Source: Litomosoides sigmodontis
Lineage: Eukaryota; Nematoda; Chromadorea; Rhabditida; Onchocercidae
Direction: 5' to 3'
Length of the DNA: 64,000 nt
Assembly (NCBI GenBank): GCA_963070105.1
Contig: OY718807.1
Location: forward strand, 9,672,483-9,736,482
The translations under genes were made by a program, and so were the position numbers. The stretch's first letter is position 1, and each line of letters starts with the position of its first letter. The notes beneath the pieces were generated by a model, which saw nothing but the letters and a program-made list of their open reading frames with translations, was not told the DNA's origin and made no database searches. Shown here one piece after another: positions 47,362 through 59,210 of this stretch.

Positions 47362-48896
47362 ATTTTAGATAGATTTGAATCCTTCATATGCATTTCAAAT
47401 ATTTCATAGTTTCGCAGTTCGTTAATTCAACTCAAACTCCGGCCAAACATCAAGGAACTCTCAGAGGAAGATAAATTCCACTTGCTTATTGCACCAACTC
47501 TTTATCATTATCAGTGATCAGTATCAGCGCTCGCTGTTTATTAATTCACACCGTGTGCGCTGTTGTGTTCCGTGTTTTTCGAACTTTCGTGCATGCATGG
47601 ATGCATGTTGTAGACATTTGATAATTCGTCGATGTGACGCGAGGAGGAATGAAAGAACTGAGCCAAAAAAAAAGTGAAATTTTTTTGAATGGATGGAATG
47701 CATGCGGTAGTCGAAGTTTTAATCATTCCTCATATCGACGAATCGCAACGTCCAATGTTTCACTTAAATACTTAAAATGAATTTCAATTATCTTCCAATC
47801 AGTTTTTTTATCCAAATAAAGAACTGGGCTGCAGTGCGAGCTGCGATATTATTTCTAATTTCTAATTGTTAGGTTGCAATGCTAATTTGCTGCTTCCTCA
47901 CGTAAATATACGTCTGCATGGAGCGTATAATAAATAAGCTTTCATTTATGATAGCACAGTGCAGTATTTTATTTAATTGTTTTTAAATTGATAAATTTAT
48001 CAATGATTGTGACAAGTTCATTTGATTTCATTGACAAATTTCATTGATGTAATTCATTGACAATCACAATGAATTACAAATTGCAATTTTTAACATTATA
48101 AAATTGAATTTAAAGGTCACTTATTTTTTAGACGAAAAAAAGTATTTTGCGATCTTTTTGCTTTCATTAAAACGAAATTTAGCAATTCAAAATAAAATTT
48201 TAAAATTTATTAAATGGGAATTTACAGCTTCAAAATTTCGCTCTAAATGCTACTGCACTTCTCATTTAATATGAAGATCAATTTGCACAGTACGAAGTAA
48301 CACTTGATGTATGCATGCACCCATTATGCACGCTTTCGTGCATGCCCTCAATAGCTTACTTGCATAATCGCCCTAAAACATATTTCATACAACTTTCAAT
48401 GCTAAATATGTACGGTGAATTTAAGCACAACCTCGGAATTTCTTGAAATTTCAGCAATAACTACAGCAATTCGTCAACTGTATTTTTTTATTTATTAATA
48501 GATATTTGCTAAACTTTTTAAAAAATAAAAATTCCCACCTACTTGGTAATTTAAAGTGAGACTAAAGATCATTCCAAATTCGTATTGAACGAAAACGCCA
48601 TAACAGGTTTAACTAGTAATAACGATTGCCACTTTGCATTTCCTTCTTTTTTGAGCAACATGTATTTCGTCCTTTTCACACAATTGATTATTTTCTGGTT
48701 TATAGCGTTTGATTGTATTATAGTAATCTATTTCATTTTTTTATTCTTCGTTTCATGCAAAATCCATCACTCCTTACTTCAGGAAAAAAGGACCGCTGGG
48801 AAGGAATGATCTAATCTTTCAGTGAGGAAAATTAGAGTTGCACAACTTGAATTTAATTGCTACTTTGCCACGCATTTCATCGAAGAGAACTGCTGA
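47362..48896. other. Intergenic, no supported gene
   Basis: AT-rich DNA. It holds a perfect 11-base inverted repeat with a 9-base loop at 48048-48078. The frame at 48585-48809 is hydrophobic only through T-rich composition. Confidence 0.4.
48048..48078. repeat. Perfect inverted repeat (hairpin)
   Basis: Arms tgtaattcatt and aatgaattaca (11 bases each) enclose gacaatcac. It sits in non-coding DNA between two orphan genes. It could be chance in AT-rich sequence. Confidence 0.6.
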
Positions 48897-50626
48897 ATGC
48901 GAATTTATGTGTGGATCATTGCTGCATTTTTTGCTGCAACTTTGACATCATCAGTCTTTATTTTATGTTACATATTAATTTTCAAACTGCCAAAAAATCG
49001 ATTATGCACTTCTAGACGTTCAATCATCGTTCGACCTGAAATTGCTAAACCGATCAATGCATTTGGTATGTAATTCCTGGAAAATAAATTAAGCTAACTG
49101 AATAAGTGTTAGCATTATGCGATCATCGAAGGCTTGAAGAGACGGCAAATTGTCACTTTACCTGACGGCATCATTCATTTAAAACTACCGCTTTACAGTA
49201 CCCTTTCTGGCAGCAATAACGAAGACTGACGACTAATTTTTAATTATTTTTCAATTAGTGTATGAGCTTTACATGCTAATGAAGTAAGCATCTGATGGAA
49301 ATTATTTATAGGGTGTTATATTTGTGATGGAATGAAAACAAAAGAAAATCAATGTTTTGCTTGATCCTGGAACTAAATTTCTTTTTTAAAATTTGATGTA
49401 TCTTAAACTTCGTGCTAAAAATCCTCAGTCAAGTATTTCATATTTTTGCAGAATTTTTTCACTTTCGAATTTATGAAACTTTTTGTCGATAAGTAATTTT
49501 TGTTAATTTTATAATGAAAAATTATGAATCATTCGAAGACCCATAAAACTTTACTTCGACGACGTTGACTTAATTCGTTGCTGGAAATAAATGAGTTCAT
49601 TTGGAGAAAATACTGCGTTTTTATTAATTCCTCCGACCAGCGAGCTTTTTTATCCAAAATTAAATGATTAAGTCAATTTTAACGGTGCAAACATTGATGT
49701 AGAAAACTATTCAAATTATAGAATTACTTTACACTCAATATCCAGCATAATTAACTAATATGCAACTTATTTAAAACTCAGATATCATGAAACTTCATGT
49801 GATAACTGAAAGAACTATTCAAATCTGAATTTCTAATTCTTTGAAATCTCTTCATAGTATTTGCATAATGCTTGTCATGACCAGAATTTCTAACGCTGTG
49901 CAGTTGGGAGGAGAGGGAACAACAATGAAAACCGATTGAATACCTCAAATGGCTTAGTGAAATTGAAACAAATAGGATTTCTGGTCATAACTATTTCAGA
50001 TGAAAGCAGCGCAGTATTTGCTCGAGTTTCAACTCCGTCAGTGATCGCAATTCCTGAATATCCATTACACAAGACTAATATCAGAGAATCCGAAAGAATT
50101 CGAGCACCAAGCAGAAGACCTAACTGGATGTCTGGTAAGCGTAGAGTTGTTTCAAGAAATTTTAGATTTTAATTATAGGTTTTTCATTGGTAGTTTTTAT
50201 TATTCAGATCATTTAGTGTATTGGGATTTTGCACTTGGCAGAAATTCTTTTTTACCCGTAATAGAACCATAATGGAAATATCCTGTGTAAAAGTTCAGAC
50301 GTTAAACCTTTTGAACTTTTCGGTCCAGAAATGTAGGAGAATCTGAATACAGAATACCAAAAATAACATTTTTCGGGCATTCCAAATATAGATCACTTGT
50401 AAATGCTATATAACGTTCTTCACTTTTGGGTCGTTCGAAACAACGAAACTGGCACTTTGTGGATCGAGATCCTCCATCTCATGAGTCCAAATGTGACTAT
50501 CTGGATCCACTGGATTTAAATCTCATCCAGCTTAATGATATTTACATCGCTAGCAATAATCGCAATCAGTTGAAGCAAACCGATTGGCTGCCAAATATTG
50601 AATCCCCAGCGTCTACATATGCGTAG
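48897..50626 (+). CDS. Putative orphan single-pass membrane protein
   Basis: Proposed exons 48897-49065, 50000-50134, 50469-50626, joined in phase to 153 residues. Residues 4-29 form one hydrophobic helix (YVWIIAAFFAATLTSSVFIL...), followed by a basic stretch (KLPKNRLCTSRRS). That suggests a signal anchor or uncleaved signal with the rest cytosolic. The remainder is polar: VFARVSTPSVIAIPEYP, RESERIRAPSRRPNW, then acidic DPPSHESKCDYLDPLDLN, ending ESPASTYA. I know of no family. The first two exons have strong signals (gtatgt; atttcag; gtaagc). The third acceptor (gatcgag at 50468) is weak and was chosen because it is the only in-phase AG that opens the long frame. The intron before exon 2 (about 0.9 kb) is long for this window. 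Confidence 0.4.
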
Positions 50627-51212
50627 CTTATCTTTTATCCCAGTCTATATCTTCGAATTTTCAATTAAGCTTGTTTAATTGAAATAGTAATCATCTTGAT
50701 AATGCAGTGATTTAATCATCAGCTAACATTAATGTTACGACTTCACTGTAAATCACCCAATAGATAAAGCATTCAATAAACACACATTACTCAGGACGTC
50801 GTACTGATCACATAATTTCTACTGCAAATAAATACTTTAAAAATATAAAAACGAATGAGCACATTCACACTACTAAAGTTACCTAACGACGTTTCTTCCT
50901 TAATGAATAAAAGTTGTCCTTACCGAATCATATTGTTTGGATTGAGTTATCCTTTGTTTTCAGATTTTGATTGTGATAAACTTTATACCATATTTTATCA
51001 CAAAACTTCCACACATAACAACAAGCAGATAATGGAACTGTTGCTGAGAAACTGTAGAAGCATTAAAAACAAAACGCAATAACAAACTCTAAGCTCAAGT
51101 AAACACGATATTTCTGTGATTTCTACAATTAAGCTACAGTGCTAGCAACTCTCACTTCGGATAGTTTTGGAAAGTTGAACTTAACCTGACAATTCGAGGA
51201 GAAATCACAGTT
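50627..51212. other. Convergent 3' region
   Basis: Between the orphan gene (+) and NOP16 (-). The 75-codon frame at 50855-51082 has no splice or homology support. Confidence 0.35.
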
Positions 51213-52708
51213 TCACAGTTGTGCCATTTCTGACATAAGTTTTAGATACACTGAATATTCAGGGCTTTCCTTGAATATACGAATCTTTCGCTGTATTTGT
51301 TTCGGTGTGTCTTGATAGATATTCTTCCCGTCACGACTCATTTTCTAAAACATTGAAATCCAACTTTAAAATTCCAATACAATCGAACTTCGAATGAACA
51401 AGCATGAAAAGTTTCAAGGGTACGAAAAACCCAAATTTTCGCAAATCACACAAGAACTGCTGAAGATTAAAGCCATGATTGAAAATTCCGTACCTCATAA
51501 TCCTCGCCATACTTTTCGATCATGTAAACGCAGAATTCAATATCTCGAGTAATCAAACGATACCTGCGTCCTTTTTTTTGCTTCGATTCTTCCTCTTCAA
51601 CTTCTTTTTCCAAAGCAGCAATTACTTTCATAGTCTTCGACCCACTATTGACTGATTTCTGCAAAAACGGATAATAGAAATAAATTCTAAAAAACTTAAA
51701 GCTTCGAAATCTAAAGGATAAATGAAAGATAACTATAATAATTGAAGCAAATATCCCTGAAAACCCGATAAGCGGCCTAAATTTATCTGCCACTTGATTT
51801 AACGTTTTGAACTCCTCTAACAAACTTCGAACAAAATGATGAAAACAATATATATACATATAATATTTTAGATCTAGAAACTTGCAGTCTTCGGCATCTG
51901 AGATTTAACGGAACCGTACAGTCGCGGGTCATCCATTTCCTCACATCCGTTATGACATTCGTTACTCTACAGAGGGATGTTTGATATATGAATAAAGCAT
52001 GACAAAATGTTGAAAGGTGAAAACATATACCAACAGAAATTGTTAATGTTTATAAGGAAATTCCTTATAAAATTAAAAGAAAAACAAATTAAATCTAAAA
52101 CTCATTACAGGAAAAAAATTACAATGTTTGCACGTAAAGGAAGCAATTTATTCGAGTCGTAAGCAAGTCCCATTGCTCTCATATTCTGCTTAACCGTAGC
52201 ATTTTTATTCCAAGCTGCGCGCATCTCTTTACTATAATTGTTGAATAAATATATGAGAAAACAAAGTTTTAAATATCTAGTGGAGGGGATAAGTAATATG
52301 TGTGAAAGATAATGAAAAACAAAATCACAGCAATGAATAGCACTGAAGGCACTTTTGTTTAATTTTGCTTCGAAATTGGAGAAGAACCGTAGTGCTAATA
52401 AAAAATTTTACTGCTGAAAAAAAATTGACGCCAATCAGTTACACCTGCATTCAAAACTTAAAAAAAGTGGAGGCAGTTCCCTAGATAAGATTATCCTTAT
52501 CACTCCGTACTTGATGGAAGGAAGAGAGAAGAGAAAAGGCGAAAAGAAGTATATGATCTGTATCAAGTTATTATTATAATCAACATTACCAGGCCATGCC
52601 CTCCATCGCTTTTCGTTTTTTCACTGCTTTCTTTTTTGCAGTTATCGAATTTCTACTGTAATTAATGCGGCGACGAGCTTTTCTTCTTCCATGTTTGACT
52701 GATCTCAT
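51213..52708 (-). CDS. NOP16: NOP16, nucleolar 60S ribosome-biogenesis protein
   Basis: Minus-strand exons: 52708-52590, 52231-52123, 51966-51886, 51658-51494, 51344-51213; 201 residues (human 178). The N terminus is Arg/Lys-rich (KHGRRKARRRINYSRN, then a KKKAVKKRK run), as expected for nucleolar targeting. Family blocks follow: MRAAWNKNATVKQNMRAMGLAYDSN (human HAWDHAKSVRQNLAEMGL), LITRDIEFCVYMIEKYGEDYE, and MSRDGKNIYQDTPKQIQRKI, the most conserved NOP16 segment. It acts in assembly of pre-60S particles. A poorly conserved acidic linker (about 90-130) carries the extra length. The third exon must end in phase 0, which the sequence offers only as a GC donor (act|gcaagt) or as an earlier gttaaa. 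Start taken at the Met before RSVKHGRRK; an upstream in-frame Met at 52786 is less likely. Confidence 0.93.
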
Positions 52709-53094
52709 TCTACCTTCCTTACAAATAGAGCCTAACCTGAATTTAGTTAAAAATAATGCAACGCTATTGCTCACGGATTTAAGCAATTTCCTAATTTCTT
52801 ATTTCCAGACATATTGGAGAGTCCCACGTCATAATTCATTTCAATCTTGCTTCTAGAATGCCTCTATTCTTATTTATTATAAGACCAAAACCTGAATTAC
52901 CAAAACGCACTAGTCGGAAGCTACAGGGTCAACAGCCACTGATGGAAACAGCACTTCCCACGATGGCATCCTGTCAGCGCTCATCGAATCGAAAAAGAAA
53001 TGTGTTGTGACATATGTGACGCAGTATGAAAATGTGTGTTGCAGTTTGAGAGGTATGGTAAGCAGAGTTTGTTTAGCTCTGTTTAGTGAAGCTT
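52709..53094. promoter_or_regulatory. Divergent promoter region NOP16/RPAP2
   Basis: 386 bases separate the two start codons on opposite strands, so both promoters must lie here or overlap. No TATA-like element stands out; trans-splicing of either message would hide the true 5' ends. Confidence 0.45.
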
Positions 53095-56000
53095 ATGGAA
53101 ACGGAAGCAACGAGAAAAGAAGCGGATCGCCTGGCCAGGGAGCAACGATTACGTAGAGCTGTTTACAGCGCTATTGTAACTTTATCGGAATGCGAGTGCA
53201 CCGTTGAAGCAACATTGCAAAAAATGGTACTTCATAATCGTTGCTGCAATTATGCCTGTCGATTTCTTGTGCTAAGATTCGTGCTGCAGATTTCATCTTC
53301 ATACTAACATGCTAATTTTACAGCTGAATAGTTTGGACAAAAGTAGTTGGATGGAGGTGGTTGAGGAGCGTTATCTTGGCAGAGTCTGTGGTTTTCCTCT
53401 CTGTGCCAATCCTGTTCAAGTGCGGAATTCGCAAAAGTACCGAATCGATTTGAAGAGCAAAAAGATAAGCTAGTTTTCGTCTTTTCTCAAGAGTTTTGCA
53501 CAGAAAATTTTCTTGCTTTATCAAAACTCTTTCTGTGGGCATTTAAAATTTTGTCAACAATTCACCGCTAATTTATTATGAGGTATTTGCTTCAAGTTTT
53601 TGACCATATTGTGAGTTTTTGTTTCTCATTGATAAGAATTCAGTGAAGTTTTGGGAGAGATCTTCGATTGCGCATGCCAAAAAAAAAAATCGCTCAGTAA
53701 AACTATTTCAGTGGGGAGAATGTAATTGCAGTTCTTTAGTCGTAACAGCTTCGAAGAAAGCAGTTCCACTAATAAAAAAAGCACAAATTACATTGATAAC
53801 GCAAGGAAAATTTGTACTTCAAATGTCAGTGAATAGGCGTAATATCTGATTTTTCTTTCAGGTGTTTGAACGATCCGCTGAAATTGACAAATTTTGCTGT
53901 CAAGATTGTTTTTTGCGTTCTGCTGCAATCAGGGCGCAGTTAGAAACAGAACCGTTGTGGATTAGGGGAGAAGGACGAGGTATTTTAACTCTTTTCTATA
54001 CGGTTCAGAATGTTGATTGTTGTGCGGACTGAAAATTCTTCAATACAGGCCGACTACTTTTAAGTCGTGTTTTATGATCAGTGCTTTATCAGATACGGCT
54101 TTGAAATAAGCCTGTGTAATAAAAATTGAGAGGTCCGAACAAACTAGATAATAAAAAAATAACTCATAATAATGTTATGCTTGTAAAAATAATTTTCAGT
54201 TGTGGCATTTGATTTCAACGCTAGCAACATCAGGGAACAACAACAGGATATTTGTCACTTTGAATTCAATGAAGATCAGCAGCTGATAACATCGCTTGAA
54301 ACTTTGAAAGTGAGCGCTTACTTTGTCTTCTTGGTTCAGTTGCAGTTTTTATTCGATTCTCGGTTGTTATTAATATAGTCGTACATACCATTGACTTTCT
54401 TATATCTTTGTATGAACCGCCTTTACTTCGACTTAAAAATGTTTATTTGCTTTGATGTACGGGGCGTAGATTTGAAAATGTCTGAAGTCTTCTAACTTTG
54501 TAATGTTCCTAATCTTTAGAAATAGTTAACTTTGTATTACAGTCATTATTATTTTACTCTTTGTTTTATCAAGTTGTTAATCAAGAATGAAACATGGTGA
54601 TCATTTTTTATCTATCAGTTAAGTCTTTTTTTCATTTATCTGTGAATTATTCAATCATACTTAGCTTGATTTTTGCTCAGATTGGTGACGTCGCGGAATC
54701 AGATGATGAGGAAAATGACGAATTTAGCACATGTGAAGAGGGAGGCGAAGATGTTCGTGGGGATTTTTTTCGATCTTACATTACAATGAAGTCTAGTACT
54801 GGCGAAAGTAAAGATGTGTCTACAGTTGAAAAGGTTATGGACGAAACAGTCACGAAAATGGAGACAAAAGTCCGTGGAGTTTTTCTTTTGAGTTAAAAAA
54901 ATTTGAAGGTAGAGATTTTATTTAGCTGGCTGATAATTTATATTATTTATATATTATTCAGATGCTTTCCGGATTTCAGGAGAGGAGAAAGAATGAACGA
55001 CTTTCTGAAAGTGAAAAATTAGCTCGTATACGGAACAAGTATAATGGATACATGCTCAAACGACCACCAAAAATGATTGAAGCCAAACCACTTAGTTTGC
55101 AGATTAATGCTAAAATTCCAAAGAAATTTTGCGATGATTTTCAGAAAATACTGTTGTAAGTTATCCCTCTTGTGACAAATGAATTTCAGTGTTGTCTATA
55201 TAGGTTTAATTTGCAGTCTGTATGAGTTTTCTCGTCTTTTGCTCTATTAATCATTTGAAATACAAAAGCAATTCGATATCAACTTTTTAAGGGAGTGGTG
55301 TGGTCCAGAAACGATTTGTTATTTGCAATACTGCCATCGAATGGATTCATCGAATAGTAGGAGTGAAATAGTTACTGAACAAAGATCTGTCATTGCTAGG
55401 TTTTATGGAGATGATTTTCTCTTTAATAAAAGTGTTGAGGCAGATATGTGTCTGCCGCCCATCGACAGTTCTGATTGTGCAAAACAGCGAATTTCGGTAC
55501 TGGTTGAATTATTAAAGCCGAGGTGAGCTCATGCCCTCCCCACTTTTTTTTCTTTAGATATTTTGTCTAAATTATTCTTTTCCTATGTTGAGAAAATGAG
55601 CGAGTTGCTAGAGATGATCACGTAAGAATTTTAGAAGAATCGTAAAATTGAAAGCGCATGGTGTAGAAGTCAAGACTTATAATCGTCTTAATTCTCTTAC
55701 ATCTTTCGAGTCTGCATTTTTAGTTGGCGAAAATTGGAGGGAAGGTTAAATGTTAATGGATGTGAGCAACAGGCTCTAGGGATTATTTCTACATTTCGAC
55801 TGTCAACAACGAATGTTGTTTTCGAGAGGAAGGCATGCGACCTTGCGGTTGGCGTCATTTTTCGTCTGTAAGTTTTTGAAAGTTGTGCTATAGATTTTGA
55901 AATGGCAACCTTTTTACTGTATTAGAATAGCATTTAATGTTTGAGTTTTGGTATTTGATCTTCGTGGGAAATATTGTGATGACTTTGTTTAATAAGGGAG

Positions 56001-56243
56001 TGGTAACAAATTTTGTTATAAAGTAATTCATACATTTTTTTTCTTATCGGAACCTGGTTGAATAAATCTGAAGAGCTTCAAATAGCAAAGTTTAGGCTTG
56101 CTTACTGTGACAAGTCTTTAATGGATTTCTATCCGTCTAATGGCACTGTGTCACCAAAATTTATGCAGTACTTGGGACAAATTGGATTCGATGTGAAATC
56201 CTACCTTGCAATTCTTTCCATTGTCATGAATAAACTGGAATAA
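53095..56243 (+). CDS. RPAP2: RPAP2 / Rtr1, RNA polymerase II CTD phosphatase
   Basis: Exons: 53095-53226, 53324-53464, 53862-53979, 54200-54309, 54681-54869, 54962-55155, 55292-55522, 55724-55867, 56096-56243; 468 residues (human 612). The N-terminal zinc-binding Rtr1 domain is clear: EERYLGRVCGFPLCANPV, KYRIDLKSKK, then VFERSAEIDKFCCQDCFLRS with the expected Cys ligands, then LWIRGEGR. An acidic linker (SDDEENDEFSTCEEGGEDV) follows, and the C-terminal domain contains the family's WC/KP-FxxL blocks (FYGDDFLFNKS, CLPPIDSSD, RISVLVELLKP, TFRLSTTNVVFE, FMQYLGQIGF). It removes Ser5 phosphate from the polymerase II tail and helps polymerase assembly and import. Exon 2 ends at aaaaag|ataagc rather than a GT donor, although the protein match runs straight across. 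Exon 5 ends at a weak gtccgt. Confidence 0.92.
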
Positions 56244-56248
56244 ATAAA
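56239..56248 (+). promoter_or_regulatory. Overlapping poly(A) signals at the RPAP2 stop
   Basis: AATAAATAAA: the first AATAAA (56239-56244) contains the TAA stop codon and the second starts at the stop's last base. If used, the 3' UTR would be only about 15-25 bases. Confidence 0.5.
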
Positions 56249-56646
56249 TATGCATCATGCACAACAATGTGCTTGTAATATGGCATAGAAAGTTGAGAAT
56301 GATCATCAGTCTTGCTGCTTCATCTCCAGATATTTTAATTATAAAATTTGCGTGCTTCATACCACAGTTGTGTTTCGAAAAAGCAGAAAAGGAAAACCAT
56401 TCCAGCATCTTTAAGAGGTAGTTTGAAAGTATCGCATATATTTGAAGTGATTTTAATGTAATTGATTTTAGTTTATTGATTACTATAACACGGTTATCCG
56501 TTCCGCTTACAATGTTTCTGAAGAAATTGCAAACTTGATTGTTACATAGGTGTAGAAAAAATTCGAACGAACTTGATTTTCACACTGAATCATCCCAGAC
56601 TCAGTATTTGTAATTAAGGTTGAAGTTATCCCATGTGGTTCGCTTC

Positions 56647-57279
56647 ATGATCACTGCAGATCTTTGCGCAGGATACTTTTTGTTAGCGCTTTCCGCCGTG
56701 ACTTTCCCGTATCTTCTTATTTGGATTTATGTTATGGTTAGTATTATGGATTGGCAATACGCGCAAATATTAAAACTGATCGGTAGCAACAGTCAATATC
56801 GTTTTGCTTGTAGATTTCTAACATTTGCTAAATTGCGCTACATAAGACGATCTTTTTAACTTGGCATTCCGCTGAGTTTGCATTTGAAAGGTAACAAAAA
56901 GTTTTTGCGGTATGCTTTGAGCGTTTCGAACTTTAGACCATGAGGAGAGAAAAGTGATGATCAGAAAACAATTTTAGCCTTTCACGCCGCAAGACTTCGT
57001 CATTAGAAGGGCATTTCCATCGCAATTTTTGGCAATTTTTTTTCCACACGTTTGCTTTGTTTCTGTGCTTTGTTGTATGGGTTAGTTGCTGCTCAGTTTC
57101 TTTCTTTTCAGTTTCATACTTCAATCTATTCATACCATTCATACTTCAATCTATTTGAAAGTTTTTGAGGAACACATTTCGTAGCATTTCATTGCTTTTT
57201 CCCAAATATTTCAGGTATTTTTTCTATTCTGCTCTTCGTGGGCCAAATTCTAAAACGGTCTTTCAAAACAAGTGAATGA
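56647..57279 (+). CDS. DPM2: DPM2, dolichol-phosphate mannose synthase subunit 2
   Basis: Exons 56647-56736, 56978-57080, 57215-57279 join in phase to 85 residues (human DPM2 84). Two membrane helices fit the family layout: GYFLLALSAVTFPYLLIWIYVM, then the loop PFTPQDFVIRRAFPSQFLAI (human PFID...HKYFLPRAYA), then a second helix across the last junction (CFVSVLCCMG / IFSILLFVGQIL), with a basic tail KRSFKTSE. DPM2 is a small ER protein that stabilises the catalytic DPM1 and DPM3 and is also found in the GPI-GlcNAc transferase complex. Identification rests on size, topology, exon phases and the PF...D...FxP motif, so it is good but not certain. It starts 403 bases after RPAP2 on the same strand. 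Start at Met before ITADLC. Confidence 0.86.
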
Positions 57280-58126
57280 CGAATTTTTTCACATATTTTT
57301 TTCATATATGCATATATATATATATGCGCATTTGTCACTTTGATTGGTTTTTCCCTAATGATGAATAAATGAAAAATTTCAATTATTCAGTCGGAGACAG
57401 TAATTTATTGTTTATCAGTCATTTTTCTCTAACAGTTGTTCTCAGAAATTATTCACGCAGTCATTATACCAATTTACACACAGCAAAGTAGTTTAACTAC
57501 ATGAAATTCTTTTGACTACATGAAGTTAGGTCGGGAAGCATACACCGGGAACACACAAGATTTAACGGGGCCGTGTAGGGAATGCTGAAATTGTGTTTTA
57601 GGTTCTTTTCGAGGACAGGGAGCTGGAGGAGGAAGCTTTACTGTGTCTCCGCTGTTTCCCGACAATGGACTTGTGACATTGTGAGAGTGTGTATTTACTG
57701 AGTATGTTATGCAATTACTCAGTGGTTGTTATTGGTTGAACACATTTTAGGCTAATTATTGTAATGAATGTGACTGATATTTTGTTAAATTAAATTCGTA
57801 AACCGGAACATTTTCTTTCTATGATTTTGAATAATGCGAGCACTAACTTAATATTCAAACTGTATTCCATAGGAAGCGACGTTTTAGATGCATCTCTTTT
57901 TGATTTTGGAATTGTATTGAACATATATTGAATAAATTTGAACGAAGTGTCATTGACATCGTGCGTTTTCACGGATGTTCGTTGCGAAAAACGTTGCAAG
58001 AGGTGGCTCAGGCGATCACTTCTGATAGTACGTTTAAGCTCATGACGTAAACTGCCAGACTTGTCATTAAAATACAATCTTCAGGGTTCTTGGATTCTGT
58101 GGATAGATTGGAAAGTTGTATAAAGG
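57280..58126. other. Spacer between DPM2 and RPS11
   Basis: Contains an AATAAA at 57364-57369 (about 85 bases after the DPM2 stop), a short TA run near 57310, and otherwise no coding sequence. The 95-codon minus frame at 57790-58077 has no homology. Confidence 0.5.
57364..57369 (+). promoter_or_regulatory. Poly(A) signal of DPM2
   Basis: AATAAA 85 bases beyond the DPM2 stop codon. Confidence 0.6.
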
Positions 58127-59210
58127 ATGGCAGAGCAAACAGAAAGAGCCTTCCAAAAACAACCCACTATATTTTTGAATAGTAAATTGCGAACTTTGGG
58201 AATTGGTAAGAAAGCGAAGAAGGATGTACGTTATGTTCGAAATGTTGGGTTAGGATTCAAAACACCGCGTGAGGTGAGTATCAGGGTAGTTCTCAGTAAT
58301 TCACTTATATGCTTGACTTGTTCCATCTCTGTCTTGTGGGACCTTTGTGCGTTTGCAGCTACTTGTTGGTGCCATATTAGGTTAGCTGAAGAGACCTATA
58401 TCTGTAAGTCATATCATGCTTTCAAAGAAGTTTGTGGCTATTTTAAAACTCTTGGGAAGTTTTTGTTTGAAACTTTTTATCCATTCTTTCCTTTATTGGA
58501 AGTACGCGAATAGCAAGCAAAGTTTTACGATGCCTACGTAATCGGATATTTTTTTGAGTTTTGTTTGATTATAGGCCATAACTGGTACATATATTGATAA
58601 AAAATGTCCGTTCACTGGGAATGTTTCGATTCGTGGACGTATATTGACTGGTGTTGTTGTGAAGATGAAAATGCAAAGGACAATAGTAATTCGACGAGAT
58701 TATTTGCACTTCATCAAAAAGTATCGTCGGTATGAGAAGCGTCACCGTAATATGTCTGTTCACTGCTCACCAGCCTTCAGGTTAATGACTTCATGGTTTT
58801 TTTTATTCATGAATTTTTCAGTCACAAAAACATTCCTATTTTTCTTTTACTATTTTCATTCATCCAATATAGTTGGCTCCAACGGAGTTTAAGTTTACCA
58901 TTACTTCAGTTACATTTTTTCATTTCTGTTTTGTATAATTGCAATTCCATTCAATGAATGTTAACTTTTTTCACGATATAGAAAATTTTTTTCTTGTGAT
59001 CTTGGAACTTCATTTGGTGATATTGTGCATCGATCACCAAGAAATTTGTAAATTTATCAGCAATTTTTAAAAAATGTCTGTTTAAGAGATATAGCAGTGG
59101 GAGATATTGTAACAGTTGGTGAATGTCGCCCGTTGTCGAAGACCGTACGCTACAATGTGCTGAAGGTGTTGAAGGCATCAGGAGCCAAAAAATCTTTCGA
59201 CAAGTTCTAA
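58127..59210 (+). CDS. RPS11: Ribosomal protein S11 (uS17), cytosolic
   Basis: Exons 58127-58273, 58575-58780, 59087-59210; 158 residues, the same as human RPS11. It begins [16 protein letters not shown] and follows the family: [98 protein letters not shown], ending KSFDKF. It is a small-subunit (40S) protein that binds 18S rRNA early in assembly. Exon borders are in phase; the third acceptor is gtttaag. It is the third gene in the same direction after RPAP2 and DPM2. Confidence 0.98.

Noticed and set aside
48585..48809. Hydrophobic 74-codon frame
   Set aside because: Hydrophobicity is explained by T-rich sequence; no splice or homology support.
56058..56095. Extension of the last RPAP2 exon upstream (LNKSEELQIAKF)
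   Set aside because: No acceptor lies in phase upstream; the tttag at 56095 gives the right phase and the family match begins there.
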